From positions 248,001-312,000 of the forward strand of contig NZ_AUHB01000001.1 of NCBI RefSeq assembly GCF_000422965.1: 64,000 nucleotides of DNA. The letters run 5' to 3'. Shown here piece by piece: positions 8,026 to 18,900 of this stretch. The position numbers were made by a program, and so were the translations under genes. The notes below the pieces were generated by a model, which saw only the letters and a list, made by a program, of their open reading frames with translations, was not told where the DNA came from and searched no databases. Source of the DNA: Pleomorphomonas oryzae DSM 16300 (GTDB lineage Bacteria; Pseudomonadota; Alphaproteobacteria; Rhizobiales; Pleomorphomonadaceae). Within the stretch, counting starts at the first letter, position 1. Each line of letters opens with the position of its first letter.

Positions 8026-10155
8026 TTAGGCTGCGGTGACCTTGTCGAGGAAATCGGCCAGTAGATCTTCCAGCGCCTTGGTCTCGCGCTCGACTTCGGA
8101 TGCGCTTTCCTTCACCGACTGCGCCGAGCGGGTGGTCGCATCGGCGGCGCTGGCGACGCGCTCGACGATGCCGAGCACCGAACCGGTGGCCGCAGCGGCG
8201 GCATGGACGTTGCCGCTGATCGATGTGGTCGCCTCGCTCTGCTGCCCCATGGCGTCGGCCATGGCGACCGTATAGCGATTGACGGTCGCCATGGTGTCGG
8301 TGATCGCCTGAATGGCTTCTGCGGCTTCCTCGGACGACGTCTGGATGGCAGCGATCTGGTGAGAGATCTCCTCAGTGGCCTTGGCGGTCTGGCCGGCCAG
8401 GTTCTTCACTTCGGAGGCAACGACCGCAAAGCCCCTGCCGGCCTCGCCGGCGCGGGCCGCCTCGATGGTCGCGTTGAGCGCCAGGAGATTGGTCTGACCG
8501 GCGATCGACTGGATCAGCGTAACGATCTTGCCGATCTCTTCGGAAGCGACGCGCAAGCCGCCGACCTTGGCATTGGCGGCATTGGCGCCCTGCGTGGCAC
8601 TTTCGACCACGTCACGGGCGGCGTTCACCTGAGTGCCGAGGTTACGGATCGACGCGTCCAGTTCCTCCGCGGCGGCAGCCACCGAGCCCACCGAACCCGA
8701 GGCCGTCGATGAGGCATGCGCGGCCTCACCGGTACGCACGGTCGTCTCCTCGGCGACCTGCGTCAGATCGGCGGCGGTGGCCGTCATGCCGGCCATGCGG
8801 CGAGCAACCGCCTCGATGGTGTTGTGCACCTCGGCCCGGAACTCGGTGACCAGGCGATCGACCTCCTGCTGGCGGTTCTCGCGCCGGCGGCCCTCTTCGA
8901 TCTGCTGCTCCTCAAGCCGCAGCCGTTCGATGGCAGCGGCGCGGAACACATCGACGGCGCGGGCAAGATCGCCGATCTCGTCCTTGCGGTCACGACCCGA
9001 CAATTGGGTTTCGAGTTCGCCGGCCCCGAGACGCCGGACATCGGCGGCCAGTGTCGCCAAGGGCCGTGTCAGACGACGGGTAAGCTGCACTGCGATGCCT
9101 CCGACCAGAAGCAGGACCGCCGCGGCGACTGCGACGAGGGTCAGGGTCAGCCGCTTGACCGGCGCCAGAGCCGCGCTGCGATCATGCAGCGACAACACCT
9201 GCCAGCCGGGGCGCACTTGCGCCAGCGCTGCAAGTTCCACAATGCCGGGTTCGATTTGCGCTTCGAATACCTGTCCCTCCGCTGCCTTGCGCAAGGCGTT
9301 GGCCGAGAGATCGATCTGCATGTCGCCCTTCGCCGTCTGGCCGAAGGTAAAGCCCGAACCGGCTTCCGATGACACGAGAATGGACCGTCCAGTGGCGCCG
9401 AGACCGGTCTTGTCGGTCAGGATCTTCGAAGCCTGAGCCATGTTGACGCGCAATGCCACCACGGCGACAAAGCGACCTTCCATGATCACAGGCGCCACGA
9501 AATAGCTGCTGAGCCCAACCGAGGTGGACGGATCGGTCATGAAGCTGGTGAAGGCGGGCTTGAGCGCGGCAGGCTTAGCGCCAGGCGCCGGGATCATCGC
9601 CTTGACCACGTCGATCAGTGCCGGCTTGTTCTTGGCGTCCGTGATACGCCGGCCGAACAGGTCGTCCTTGGCATAGGAGTAGTAGGCCCTGCCGCCATCA
9701 TCGAACAGCACGAGATCGTCAAAGCCCGTGTCGCGCAAGGCGGAGGCGACCGCCTTATGGCCCGTCGCATGGTAGATGAAATAACGCTCCGACGTGTCGT
9801 TGACGGTGGTCATCTCCTCGCGGTGCTGCGGGTTCGGGTTGCCGTCGACAAACACCTGCCGCAGGCGCGCACCGGGATCGTCGTCGAGGAGCTGGTTCCA
9901 GGCGCTGTTGAACTCGCGAGCCGACTCCTGAAGGGCCGAGGCGGAGGCGACGGCTGCCGCCTGGCTGGAGAGGCTATCGATCCACGCCTGCAGAGCGCCG
10001 GCACGCGCGCCGGCCGCAGTAACGATGGCCTCACCCGAGAGATCGGTGACCGTTTGTTCCGCCATGCGCTGGGTGGCGAAGGTCAGAACGGCGGCCAGTG
10101 CCAGCGCGGATGCCAGCACGACGAAAACTATTCTCCCTGTGAAGGACTTCAGCAT
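8026..10155 (-). CDS. Methyl-accepting chemotaxis protein (dCACHE-HAMP-MA)
   Basis: A 709-residue chemoreceptor. It has an N-terminal membrane helix (about residues 9-27), a large periplasmic sensor domain with the double-CACHE pattern ([56 protein letters not shown]), a second membrane helix (about 345-365), a HAMP linker ([24 protein letters not shown]) and a coiled-coil signalling domain with the hairpin tip [30 protein letters not shown]. No C-terminal CheR/CheB tether peptide is visible. The frame is open upstream, but the MLKSFTGR start gives the expected membrane-inserted N-terminus. The ligand is unknown. No other chemotaxis genes are nearby. Confidence 0.93.
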   Translation of the reverse strand: MLKSFTGRIVFVVLASALALAAVLTFATQRMAEQTVTDLSGEAIVTAAGARAGALQAWIDSLSSQAAAVASASALQESAREFNSAWNQLLDDDPGARLRQVFVDGNPNPQHREEMTTVNDTSERYFIYHATGHKAVASALRDTGFDDLVLFDDGGRAYYSYAKDDLFGRRITDAKNKPALIDVVKAMIPAPGAKPAALKPAFTSFMTDPSTSVGLSSYFVAPVIMEGRFVAVVALRVNMAQASKILTDKTGLGATGRSILVSSEAGSGFTFGQTAKGDMQIDLSANALRKAAEGQVFEAQIEPGIVELAALAQVRPGWQVLSLHDRSAALAPVKRLTLTLVAVAAAVLLLVGGIAVQLTRRLTRPLATLAADVRRLGAGELETQLSGRDRKDEIGDLARAVDVFRAAAIERLRLEEQQIEEGRRRENRQQEVDRLVTEFRAEVHNTIEAVARRMAGMTATAADLTQVAEETTVRTGEAAHASSTASGSVGSVAAAAEELDASIRNLGTQVNAARDVVESATQGANAANAKVGGLRVASEEIGKIVTLIQSIAGQTNLLALNATIEAARAGEAGRGFAVVASEVKNLAGQTAKATEEISHQIAAIQTSSEEAAEAIQAITDTMATVNRYTVAMADAMGQQSEATTSISGNVHAAAAATGSVLGIVERVASAADATTRSAQSVKESASEVERETKALEDLLADFLDKVTAA

Positions 10156-10379
10156 GCGTGCCCCCGCTAAAATGGCGCGGGACCGCCTGTTTTCGCGATG
10201 CCAAAATCGAAGGCTGGACGCGGACACGTCCACCCGATTTCGACAGACCGGTCCGGCCTCTGCCGATGACTGGTCCCCGCCGTGACTGATACTTTCGTCT
10301 GAGTTTGTGCGTGGTCGCGCGTAAACAAGCCGTAAAGCGGATATGAAGTTTTCGCGATATCCTAACGATTGCAGCCTCT

Positions 10380-10904
10380 CTAGGCGCAATTCTCAGAGGG
10401 AGCCGTCAGCGACAGGGCAAAACGGTGGACAATGTGCCGTCGGTTGCCTAGGGCATGCGGCCCGCTGGTCTGGTCCAACTCGAATCCTTGCCGCTCCCAG
10501 AAGGTTCGCGCCCGTTGGTTGGCATCGAGGACGCCGATCAAAAGGCGTGATGCACGACGTGCGCGCGCGAGCTTTTTCACCTCGCAAAGGATCGCCTGTC
10601 CCAGACCTTCGCCCCGCGCTTCCGGAACCAGAAGAAGCAAGCCAAGATAGGCATCATCGGCTTCGGGATAACCAAAGGCCAGATCGCCAATCGCAACGAG
10701 AGCGTCATCATTGCCGCAGATGCCGAACTTCAACGTGTCCTCGGTGCTGGCCGGCGGCCGTTCCTCGAAGAAGGCGTGAGCGGCCGCATCCGGCGTCAAG
10801 CCGCTTTCCAGAGCAAGGTAGTCGGCGGCGCGGCGATAGACAGACTCGACCGCGCCGAAGTCGCGTGCCGGATGGAGCGGCACAAGGGCAACCGTCGTCG
10901 GCAT
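10380..10904 (-). CDS. GNAT family N-acetyltransferase
   Basis: A 174-residue protein with the GNAT acetyl-CoA binding signature [18 protein letters not shown] (motif A) followed by [15 protein letters not shown] (motif B). Its ATG lies 5 bases after the aroC stop codon, so it is co-transcribed with aroC. The acceptor substrate cannot be predicted. The frame remains open upstream inside aroC, but the sequence there is only the aroC shadow. Confidence 0.85.
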   Translation of the reverse strand: MPTTVALVPLHPARDFGAVESVYRRAADYLALESGLTPDAAAHAFFEERPPASTEDTLKFGICGNDDALVAIGDLAFGYPEADDAYLGLLLLVPEARGEGLGQAILCEVKKLARARRASRLLIGVLDANQRARTFWERQGFELDQTSGPHALGNRRHIVHRFALSLTAPSENCA

Positions 10905-10909
10905 GCCGG

Positions 10910-12028
10910 TCAGCGCAATGGAAAGGCGACCGCGCCGTCGCGACCGGTCTGGGCACGGTGCCGCAGCTTGTGATCGGCGAGCACCAGCGCCATCATCGCC
11001 TCGCCAACCGGCACGGCGCGGATGCCAACGCAAGGATCGTGGCGCCCACGCGTCATGATGTCCACGTCCTCGCCGGCTGCCGAAACCGAACGTCGATCGG
11101 TCAGGATCGACGAGGTCGGCTTGACGGCGAAGCGAGCCACCACGGGCTGGCCGGTGGAGATACCGCCAAGGACGCCGCCGGCATGGTTCGATGAGTGGAG
11201 GATGGTGCCGTCGTTGCCCATGCGCATCTCGTCGGCGTTGGCTTCGCCGGTCAGTTCGGCGGCGGCAAAGCCCTCGCCGATTTCGACACCCTTCACCGCA
11301 TTGATCGACATCAGTGCCGAGGCGAGATCCTGGTCGAGCTTGCCGTAGATCGGCGCCCCCCAGCCGGCCGGCACGCCTTCGGCCACCAGCTCCACCACCG
11401 CGCCGACCGACGAACCGGCTTTGCGCACGCGGTCGAGATAGGCTTCGAAACGCGGCACGGCCTGAGGATCGGGACAGAAGAAGGGATTGTCGTTGACGGT
11501 GCTCCAATCCCAATTGGCGCGGTCGATCTTCTCCGTGCCGATTTGGACCAGGGCGCCACGGATGGTCACGCCGTCGATCACCAGGCGGGCGACGGCGCCG
11601 GCGGCAACACGGGCTGCCGTCTCGCGGGCCGAAGAACGGCCGCCACCACGATAGTCGCGAATGCCATACTTGAGATCATAGGCGACGTCGGCATGGCCGG
11701 GCCGGTACTTGTCACGGATGTCGCCGTAATCCTTGGACCGCTGGTCGGTATTGCGGATGAGCAGCGAAATGGGCGTTCCCGTGGTCACTGGGCCACCGGT
11801 GCGGTCATCCTCAAACACGCCTGAGAGTATCTCGACGAGGTCATCCTCGCGCCGTTGCGTCACGAAACGCGACTGGCCGGGCTTGCGGCGGTCGAGGAAG
11901 GTCTGGATGAATTCGGCGGTCAGCGGCAGGCCGGGCGGACAGCCGTCCACGACGACGCCCAGCGCCGGGCCGTGGCTTTCGCCCCAGGTGGTAATGCGGA
12001 AGAGATGTCCGAAACTGTTGTGCGACAT
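10910..12028 (-). CDS. aroC: Chorismate synthase
   Basis: A 372-residue chorismate synthase, the last step of the shikimate pathway (EPSP to chorismate, FMN-dependent). The N-terminal [20 protein letters not shown] and the internal [49 protein letters not shown] and [13 protein letters not shown] blocks are the family signatures. A GNAT gene follows immediately. It is divergent from rnhB with 146 bases between them. Confidence 0.97.
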   Translation of the reverse strand: MSHNSFGHLFRITTWGESHGPALGVVVDGCPPGLPLTAEFIQTFLDRRKPGQSRFVTQRREDDLVEILSGVFEDDRTGGPVTTGTPISLLIRNTDQRSKDYGDIRDKYRPGHADVAYDLKYGIRDYRGGGRSSARETAARVAAGAVARLVIDGVTIRGALVQIGTEKIDRANWDWSTVNDNPFFCPDPQAVPRFEAYLDRVRKAGSSVGAVVELVAEGVPAGWGAPIYGKLDQDLASALMSINAVKGVEIGEGFAAAELTGEANADEMRMGNDGTILHSSNHAGGVLGGISTGQPVVARFAVKPTSSILTDRRSVSAAGEDVDIMTRGRHDPCVGIRAVPVGEAMMALVLADHKLRHRAQTGRDGAVAFPLR

Positions 12029-12174
12029 CGATTTGCCCGGGATTGAAGAGCGGCGGCAGCCGCGACGATCTGGGATTTCTCTTATGGGGCGCGAAGGCGA
12101 ACGTCAAATGGCCGAGACTTTGCCACGCTGCCGTATCATGGTGGACAGAATGATTCGTCCACCACGGCCGTGCC

Positions 12175-12867
12175 ATGCCCCGCCTTGCTTCTCCTGCCCC
12201 TGATCTTCTTTCCGAGCTCATCATCGAGGCCTGCGACCGCCGCATGGAAGAAGATTTCGCGCGCCGCTGGGGTGGCCCCGTGGCGGGAGTGGACGAGGTC
12301 GGGCGCGGCCCATTGGCCGGGCCGGTGGTGACCGCGGCCGTGATTCTCACCGACGCGCCCCTGCCCGATGGGCTCACCGATTCCAAACAGCTCCGGCCGG
12401 ATGTGCGCGAGCGGATGTACGAAGCGATCTGCCGCGACCATATCGTCGCCGTTGCCTCGGCGTCGGCGGCGCGTATCGACACCATGAACATTCTCGCCGC
12501 CAATCTCTGGGCGATGAGTCGTGCGGTCCGATCGCTGGCCGAACAGCCGGTGGGCGTACTGGTCGACGGGCGGGACGTCCCTGCCGGGCTGCTCGCCGCC
12601 GGCTATCGCGGGGCAGCCATCGTCAAGGGCGACGCACGCGTCGCCGCCATCGCCGCCGCCTCGGTTGTCGCCAAGGTGATGCGCGACCGCATGATGGAAC
12701 TCCACGCCATCGAGTTTCCCGGCTATGGCTTCGAGACCAATGTCGGCTACGGGTCGGCCAAGCACCTGAAAGCGCTCACGGAACTCGGCCCGACACCGAT
12801 CCATCGGCGCAGTTTCCGGCCGGTCCGCGACTGCATCGAAGCGCGGGCGGGCTGTAAGCAGACATGA
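12175..12867 (+). CDS. rnhB: Ribonuclease HII
   Basis: A 230-residue RNase HII that removes RNA from RNA-DNA hybrids and misincorporated ribonucleotides. The metal-binding acidic residues are visible in GVDEVGRGPLAGPV (Asp40, Glu41), VDGRD (Asp131) and KGDARV (Asp153), with SVVAKVMRD and GYGTA-like GYGSAKHL downstream. The stop codon overlaps the T-tract of the terminator of the convergent ATP synthase operon. Confidence 0.95.
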   Translation: MPRLASPAPDLLSELIIEACDRRMEEDFARRWGGPVAGVDEVGRGPLAGPVVTAAVILTDAPLPDGLTDSKQLRPDVRERMYEAICRDHIVAVASASAARIDTMNILAANLWAMSRAVRSLAEQPVGVLVDGRDVPAGLLAAGYRGAAIVKGDARVAAIAAASVVAKVMRDRMMELHAIEFPGYGFETNVGYGSAKHLKALTELGPTPIHRRSFRPVRDCIEARAGCKQT

Positions 12868-12888
12868 AAAAGGGGCCGCAAAGGCCCC
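12867..12888 (-). terminator. Intrinsic terminator of the F0 ATP synthase operon
   Basis: On the - strand GGGGCC (complement of 12888-12883) pairs with GGCCCC (complement of 12877-12872) around a 5-base loop, and is followed by TTTTT (12871-12867). It sits 28 bases after the stop codon of the b subunit gene and overlaps the last base of rnhB on the other strand. Confidence 0.88.
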
Positions 12889-12916
12889 TCGTTCCCTGTC
12901 GATCCATAACGGCTGT

Positions 12917-13399
12917 TCAGCTGAACCGCGCCTTGACCTCATCGACCCCCTTAGAGATGAGATCGGCGGCAACCTCGCCCTGCACCTTTTCCTTGAGCAG
13001 GCGCCTCGAGGCGGCGATCGCCATATCTACGGCGACGGCCCGCACCTCGGCGACAGCCGCCGCCTCGGCGTGAGCGATCTTGGCCTCGACGGTGCGGGTC
13101 CGGTGCTCGATCAGTTCCTTGAGCGCTACCTCGGCGTCGGCCGTCATGCGCTTGGCTTCGGCTTCGGCGTGAGCGATGATTTCGGCGGCGTCCTTTTCGG
13201 CAGCGATGCGCTTCTGCTGATATTCAGCCAAGAGCGCTTCCGCCTCGCGACGCAGGAGCTTTGCCGCGTCGAGTTCGGCAGTCACCTCTTCGCCGCGCTT
13301 GTCGAGCATGCGGCCAACCTTGCCGAACACCCCGTAATAGCCGAGCACGACAAAGAACAGGATCAGACCTACGAAAGCCCAAGTGGTGTTATCAAGCAT
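12917..13399 (-). CDS. atpF: F0F1 ATP synthase subunit b
   Basis: A 160-residue subunit b. An N-terminal membrane helix (LDNTTWAFVGLILFFVVLGYYG, about residues 2-23) is followed by a long charged, alanine-rich coiled coil that forms the peripheral stalk. It is the last gene of the operon, 10 bases after b'. The frame is open upstream inside the b' gene; the MLDNTT start is the one that fits the family and is well placed after the b' stop codon. Confidence 0.94.
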   Translation of the reverse strand: MLDNTTWAFVGLILFFVVLGYYGVFGKVGRMLDKRGEEVTAELDAAKLLRREAEALLAEYQQKRIAAEKDAAEIIAHAEAEAKRMTADAEVALKELIEHRTRTVEAKIAHAEAAAVAEVRAVAVDMAIAASRRLLKEKVQGEVAADLISKGVDEVKARFS

Positions 13400-13409
13400 C
13401 GTGGCCCCC

Positions 13410-14024
13410 TCAGTGCTTGCCGACTGACACGGCGGCAACAGCCGCGGTGACCTCGTCGCGACCAACCTTGCCAACCAGCGCTTCGACGACCGCCTCGGTC
13501 GTTTCGGTGGCGATGGCTGACACGTGGTCGAGCGCGATCTTCTTGACGTCGGCGATGTGCTGCTCGGTATCGGCCAGCTTGGCGGCGAGCTGCGCCTCGG
13601 CGGCATGACGCCGGCCGTCGATCTCGTGCGCTACCTTGCTGCGCGTCTCGTGAGCGATCGCGTTGGCCTTATTGCGGGCGGCCGCAAGCGATGCCTCGTA
13701 GGAGGCGATGGCAGTATCCGTTTCGGCCTTGGCCCTTTCGGCTTCAACCAATTCGCTGGCAATCTTCGCGGCGCGCGCCTCGAGAATGTCGCTAATCTGC
13801 GGGATGACCTTTTTGGCCATCAGAACGTAGAGTGCGATGAAGACGATGGCCAGCCAGAACAGCTGCGAGGGGAAGGTCGAGGGGTCGAATGGCGGGAAGG
13901 TGCCGCCATGCTCACCGCCTCCGTGCGCCACCGTCGTGCCGGTAGCTTCCGTCGGCGCGTGACCGCCCTCCGCCGGAACGACCGCCGGCTGTTGTGCGTT
14001 GGCTTGGCTGATGAACCAGCTCAT
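13410..14024 (-). CDS. atpF2: F0F1 ATP synthase subunit b'
   Basis: A 204-residue divergent b-type subunit. It has a longer, polar N-terminal leader rich in His, Gly and Pro (residues 8-50), a membrane helix at about 52-72 (QLFWLAIVFIALYVLMAKKV) and a heterodimerising coiled coil. Alphaproteobacteria and photosynthetic bacteria carry both b and b' in a separate F0 operon, which is what is seen here. The symbol varies between genomes (atpF2, atpG or atpX). Confidence 0.93.
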   Translation of the reverse strand: MSWFISQANAQQPAVVPAEGGHAPTEATGTTVAHGGGEHGGTFPPFDPSTFPSQLFWLAIVFIALYVLMAKKVIPQISDILEARAAKIASELVEAERAKAETDTAIASYEASLAAARNKANAIAHETRSKVAHEIDGRRHAAEAQLAAKLADTEQHIADVKKIALDHVSAIATETTEAVVEALVGKVGRDEVTAAVAAVSVGKH

Positions 14025-14059
14025 CGACGCTCAGGCTCCATGGATGATGATGGCCAAGC

Positions 14060-14152
14060 GGCGCCTCGAGGCGAAAACCACCTCGCGAGGCGCCGGCTCG
14101 TCACGGCCGGCCGAAAATCGGTCGGCAACATGTAGCGAGCCCCTTAGGGCTC
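14060..14152 (-). other. Three consecutive stem-loops between atpE and the b' gene
   Basis: In the 146-base gap between atpE and the b' gene three inverted repeats follow one another: GGCGCCTCG / CGAGGCGCC (14060-14068 and 14086-14094), GCCGGCCG / CGGTCGGC with one mismatch (14106-14113 and 14119-14126), and GAGCCC / GGGCTC with a 4-base loop (14137-14142 and 14147-14152). None is followed by a T-run on the - strand. They may stabilise the upstream atpE message or attenuate transcription, which would fit the higher amount of subunit c that the ring needs. Confidence 0.6.
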
Positions 14153-14170
14153 ACTTCAACTGTCTCGCGA

Positions 14171-14398
14171 TCAGACGGCGAACAGCAGCAGCAGGGCGAT
14201 CAGCAGCGAGAAGATGCCGAGCGCTTCGGTCACGGCAAAGCCGAGGATCAGGCGACCGAACTGGCCGTCAGCGGCCGAAGGATTACGGACGGCACTCGAC
14301 AGATAGTTGCCGAAAATGCTGCCAAGGCCGATGGCGGCACCGGCGATGCCGATGGTCGAAAGGCCAGCGCCGATGTACTTCGCGGCTTCAGCTTCCAT
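14171..14398 (-). CDS. atpE: F0F1 ATP synthase subunit c
   Basis: A 75-residue, two-helix proteolipid forming the rotor ring. The glycine-rich first helix ([21 protein letters not shown]), the polar loop RNPSAADGQ and the second helix with the proton-carrying Glu58 ([10 protein letters not shown]) are all visible. It lies between atpB and the b' gene in the usual F0 order. Confidence 0.97.
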   Translation of the reverse strand: MEAEAAKYIGAGLSTIGIAGAAIGLGSIFGNYLSSAVRNPSAADGQFGRLILGFAVTEALGIFSLLIALLLLFAV

Positions 14399-14461
14399 TG
14401 TAAGGCTCCTTAAGAAACAAAGACCTGGTGGTTTTGATGGGTGAACTTCGTCGATCCGGCC

Positions 14462-15220
14462 TCAGTGCCCCGGATGCAGGGCGTCGTTGAGGTACATGCA
14501 GGTGAGGATCGTGAAGACGTAAGCCTGGAGGAAAGCCACCAGGAATTCGAGGGCGGTCAGCGCTACCACCATGATCAGCGGCAGGAGAGCCCCGAGGAAG
14601 CCGAACGCGCCGAGGCTGGTCAGCGTCACCACGAAGCCGGCGAACACCTTGAGGGTGATGTGCCCGGCCAGCATGTTGGCGAACAGACGAACGGCGAGGC
14701 TGAGCGGCCGCGACAGGAAGGAAATGATCTCGATCAGCGTCACAAGCGGCACAATGGCCATTGGCACGCCCGACGGCACGAACAGCTTCAGGAAATGAGT
14801 ACCGTTCTTGTAGAAGCCGTAGATCGTCACCGTGAAGATCACCAGCAACGCCAGAGCCGCCGTGACGATGATGTGCGAGGTGACCGTGAAGAAATAGGGC
14901 ACCATGCCGAAGATGTTGGCGGTCAGCACGAACATGAACAGCGAAAACACCAGCGGCATGAAGCGCATACCGCTTTCGCCGGCGGCGTTTCTCAGCGTAT
15001 TGGCGACGAACTCATAGGAAAGCTCTGCGACCGATTGCGCCCGCCCCGGCACCACTGCACGCGACGAACTGCCCCAGAGCAGCACCAGAGCAATGGCGGC
15101 CAGCGTCAATATCATGAACAACGAGGAGTTGGTGAAGGAGACGTCATAGCCATCAATATTGATGTCCACCAGTTTGTGGATACCAAACTGATGGATGGGA
15201 TCGGTTCTTACGTCAGCCAC
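14462..15220 (-). CDS. atpB: F0F1 ATP synthase subunit a
   Basis: A 252-residue integral membrane subunit a with about five or six helices. The essential arginine is in [14 protein letters not shown], facing the c-ring proton channel. The preceding FLSRPL and the following [10 protein letters not shown] match the family. It lies 68 bases after atpI and 63 bases before atpE. Confidence 0.96.
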   Translation of the reverse strand: MADVRTDPIHQFGIHKLVDINIDGYDVSFTNSSLFMILTLAAIALVLLWGSSSRAVVPGRAQSVAELSYEFVANTLRNAAGESGMRFMPLVFSLFMFVLTANIFGMVPYFFTVTSHIIVTAALALLVIFTVTIYGFYKNGTHFLKLFVPSGVPMAIVPLVTLIEIISFLSRPLSLAVRLFANMLAGHITLKVFAGFVVTLTSLGAFGFLGALLPLIMVVALTALEFLVAFLQAYVFTILTCMYLNDALHPGH

Positions 15221-15288
15221 CTTGAGGAGCTCCCTCGCTCGATCTCGCCCGCATACGGCCTCGGGCCAGCCCGCCCAGCCGTTCTAAC

Positions 15289-15663
15289 TCAGTCTTCGCC
15301 GTCCTTGTTCCGCCCAGGCACGTTACCTGACAAAGCGGAGAACGGATCCTTCGCCTTCCCCGTCGTACGCATCACGTTCAGCGTCCCGGCGGCGAAACCC
15401 AGCAACAAGAATACGATCATCCCCCACGGGGTCGTCCCGAAGAGCCGATCGATCGTGTAGCCGATCACGAAGCCAACGATCACCCCAGCCACAAACTCCG
15501 ACCCGACTTTCATCGCCTGACCGATGCCCGCCAGCCCGGAAGATTGTGACCCGTTGCCCCCCTGCTCGGACGGAGTACGACGCGCCTCCGCCAGCTTCTC
15601 CCCCAGCGCCCTGAGGCGGGGATCGCTTCCGACGTCGTCCGGCCGTTCGTCATCCTGACCCAT
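15289..15663 (-). CDS. atpI: AtpI family ATP synthase assembly/accessory protein
   Basis: A 124-residue protein with a polar N-terminus (about 55 residues) and two membrane helices (about 55-75 and 82-102) around the GYTIDRLFGTTPWG turn typical of alphaproteobacterial AtpI. AtpI proteins help assemble the c-ring or handle magnesium. The MGQDDERPD start at 15663 was chosen because GAGG lies at a good distance upstream; two further in-frame ATGs lie 9 and 30 bases upstream. It is the first gene of the F0 operon. Confidence 0.88.
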   Translation of the reverse strand: MGQDDERPDDVGSDPRLRALGEKLAEARRTPSEQGGNGSQSSGLAGIGQAMKVGSEFVAGVIVGFVIGYTIDRLFGTTPWGMIVFLLLGFAAGTLNVMRTTGKAKDPFSALSGNVPGRNKDGED

Positions 15664-15731
15664 CGGCGGCATCCTCGAGAACGCAGTCGCCAAGGCCCTG
15701 CAAGATCGGGGTAATCCCTGATTTGGCCGGC

Positions 15732-15760
15732 ACCATAGTGTTCACACGGATGCCTGTCAA
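15732..15760 (-). promoter_or_regulatory. Sigma70-type promoter of the F0 ATP synthase operon
   Basis: On the - strand a perfect -35 element TTGACA (complement of 15760-15755) is separated by 17 bases from TATGGT (complement of 15737-15732). It lies about 70 bases upstream of the atpI start and downstream of smc, so it drives atpI-atpB-atpE-b'-b. Confidence 0.8.
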
Positions 15761-15910
15761 GATTGGCTTGGGCCTTAACATTGCCTTGATTTATATACGA
15801 TTTTTCCGCCTGAAACCACAGCTCTCCGCAGACTACGACCTTAGTTGAGGCGCGCGTAATCGATTAAGCTGGGATCGCCTCGCAACAGGCAGCCAAAAGC
15901 GGCTGACGGC

Positions 15911-18900
15911 TCAGCTCGCCTCACGGAAGGATTCGGCGGTTTGCAGGTCCACGGACACCAGTTGAGACACGCCACGTTCGGCCATGGTGACGCCGAATAG
16001 CCGATTCATCCGCGCCATGGTGATGGGATTGTGGGTGATGACCACGAAGCGGGTCTCGGTCGAGCGAGCCATCTCTTCCAGGAGATCGCAATAGCGTTCG
16101 ACATTGGCATCGTCGAGCGGCGCGTCCACCTCGTCGAGCACGCAGATCGGCGCGGGGTTGGTGAGGAAGACGGCGAAGATCAGCGCCATGGCGGTCAGCG
16201 CCTGCTCGCCGCCGGAGAGCAGCGTCATGGTCTGCGGCTTCTTGCCCGGCGGACGGGCGAGGATTTCGAGCCCTGCCTCCAACGGATCTTCCGCATCGAC
16301 GAGCTGTAATTCCGCGGTACCGCCACCGAACAGATGAACGAACAGCCGTTGAAAATGGGCGTTGACGATGCCGAAGGCATTGAGCAGCCGTTCGCGCGCC
16401 TCGCGGTTCAAGTTCTGGATGCCCTGGCGCAGCCGCCGGATCGCCTCGATCAGGTCTTCGCGCTCGTTGACCAGCGTGTCGAGTCGTTCTTCCAGCTCGG
16501 CCTGCTCCGCCTCGGCCTGCAGATTGACGCCGCCGAGCTTGTCGCGCTCCACCTTCAGTCGTTCAAGGCGGGTTTCCACGCCGACGATATCCGGCAAGGG
16601 CGCGTCCTCATCGATTTCGGCAAGCTGGCGCAGAGCGTAGAGCGGCGCGTCGAAGCGATCACGGATCTCGCCGGCATATTCCTCGAGCCGGTGCTTTGCC
16701 GCGGCGAGCCGCTCTTCGGAACGCACTCGTCCCTCGCGGATGGTGGACAAGCGCGCAAGAGCTTCGGCGGCTGTACGATCCGCCTCGCCGGCCTGCATCT
16801 CGCCGTCGCGCAGGCGATCGGAAGCCTCGGTGCTGGCGGTTTCCGCCGTGGCGATCGCCCGCATCAGTCCACGGCGAGCCTCGACAATCTCGTCGGGTCT
16901 GTCGATCAGCTCGGCCCGCTCGTCTTCCACTTGCGCAAGCCGGTCGTCCAGCTCACCGAGGTGGGCGGCAGCGTGGCGAACGCGATCGCCCCACCCTGCC
17001 CGCTCGCGCTCGATCGCCTCCATGCGCCGCTTACGCAACTCACCCTCGCGGCGGATCATATCGACGGCGGCGCGTGCCTCAGAGAAGCGGGCGCGCGTAT
17101 CGGCCGCCTCGGTGCGCAGATCGTGAACGCGAGCCGTTAGCTCGGCGGCGTCGGCGAGTTCGGCATACCGCTCCTCGGCTTCGGCCTTGCGAGCGGCAAG
17201 CTCCTCAGCATCGGCTGCGAGACGCTCGCGCTGGCCAGCGGCGGCCGAACGGCGGGCGACGGTTTCAGCCAGAGCTCGCTCGGCCATCAGCAACTGATCG
17301 CGGGCGACAGAGGCGGCGCGCTCCGCCACCTTGACCGCCTCGCGGGCAGCGCGTTCCTCGGCCTCGGCTTCGCGAAGGCGCGCTTCGGCACCGTCGAGCA
17401 CCTGTCGGCGGCTGGCGCAAAGCTCACCCGCCGCTTCCCGCAGGGCATCGATCTCCGCAAGGCGGTTGCGAGCGGCGAGCCGGCGGGCGGCGACGGTCGG
17501 CGCATCGGCAGCGGCGGCGTATCCATCCCAACGCCAGAGGGCGCCTTCGAGCGTGACCAGCATCTGACCAGTGGCGAGCCGCGGTTGCAACCGCGCGGCG
17601 TCCTCCGCCTTGACGACGCCAATCTGACGCAGGCGACGGCCAATCACGTCGGGGCCATCGACAAACTTGGCAAGCGGCGGCACGCCGTCGGGCAGCGACG
17701 GATCGTCGGAGCCATCGCCGGGCATGGTCCAGTAAGCGGGCGCGCGATCGTCGATCGGTGCCTCGATGTCCTCACCGAGGGCGGCGGCCAGCGCCGTCTC
17801 GAACCCCTTCTGAGGGATGAGCCGATCGACCAGCGGCGGGAACAGCTGGCCGTGCTCGATATCGAGCATCTTGGCCAATGTCCGCGCTTCAGTGTCGAGC
17901 TTCTGAAGCTCGCGCTCCGCCTCGGCAAGCGGACCGGTCGCCGCGAGACGCTCTTCCTCGGCAGCGCGGCGGCCGGCTTCGGCATCCTCAACCGACGTTT
18001 CGGCCTCGAAGACAGTGGCGGCGGCGAGTTCGATTTCCTCGCGCGCCGAGGCAATGGCGTCGTCGGCGCCAAGCCGCTCGTCAAGCTCGGCCAGTTCGGC
18101 GTCGAGTGCTTCGAGATCGCGCAAAAGACGATCGAGGCGGAGCCCGGCGTCGCGAACCTCACGTTCGAGCGAGCCTTTCAGCGCCGCCGCCTCGGCTTCG
18201 GCCGACGTTGCCGCGGCAAGATCTGCATCGATTTCGGCAAGACGGCCGGCAATGTCGGAGGCGAGCGCCTCGGCCTCAGCCTGTCGCTCCTCCTCGCCGA
18301 GCTCTTCTGCCATCAGCGTCTCGGCCTCGTCGGCGAGGGCGGCAAGGCGCTCGTCGTTTTCGGCCACCAGCGCCGACTCGCGCGCCCGATCGCGGGCAAT
18401 CTCTTCGGCGCGGCGGGAAAGCTCGGCCAGTCGTTCGCGCGCGCGCCGCTCTTCGGCCTCCGATTCAGCAAGCGCAATCCGCAATCGCTGCAAGGCCGCG
18501 GCGGTTTCGACGGCCCGGTCACGCAGGCCAGGCAGTTCATGGGCGATGATCGCCTGGCGGCGGACAGCCTCGGTCTGGGCGGCCTGAGCATCGGCAACGG
18601 CGCCGAAGCTGTCCGTCATCTGTGCTTCGGCTTCCTCGACCTGGATCATCAGATCGCCGACGCGCAGGAAGGCGACGGTGGCTTCGGCCTTGCGGATATC
18701 GGCCGAGAGGTTGCGGTAGCGCGCTGCCTGCCGCGCCTGCTTGCGCAGGCCTTCGAGGCGCGCCTCGATTTCGCGCAGCACGTCTTCCATGCGCGTGAGG
18801 TTGGTCTCGGCGCCCTTGAGGCGCAGTTCGGCGTCGTGGCGGCGAGAATGCAGGCCGGAAATACCGGCGGCCTCTTCCAAAATGGTGCGGCGTTGCGTTG

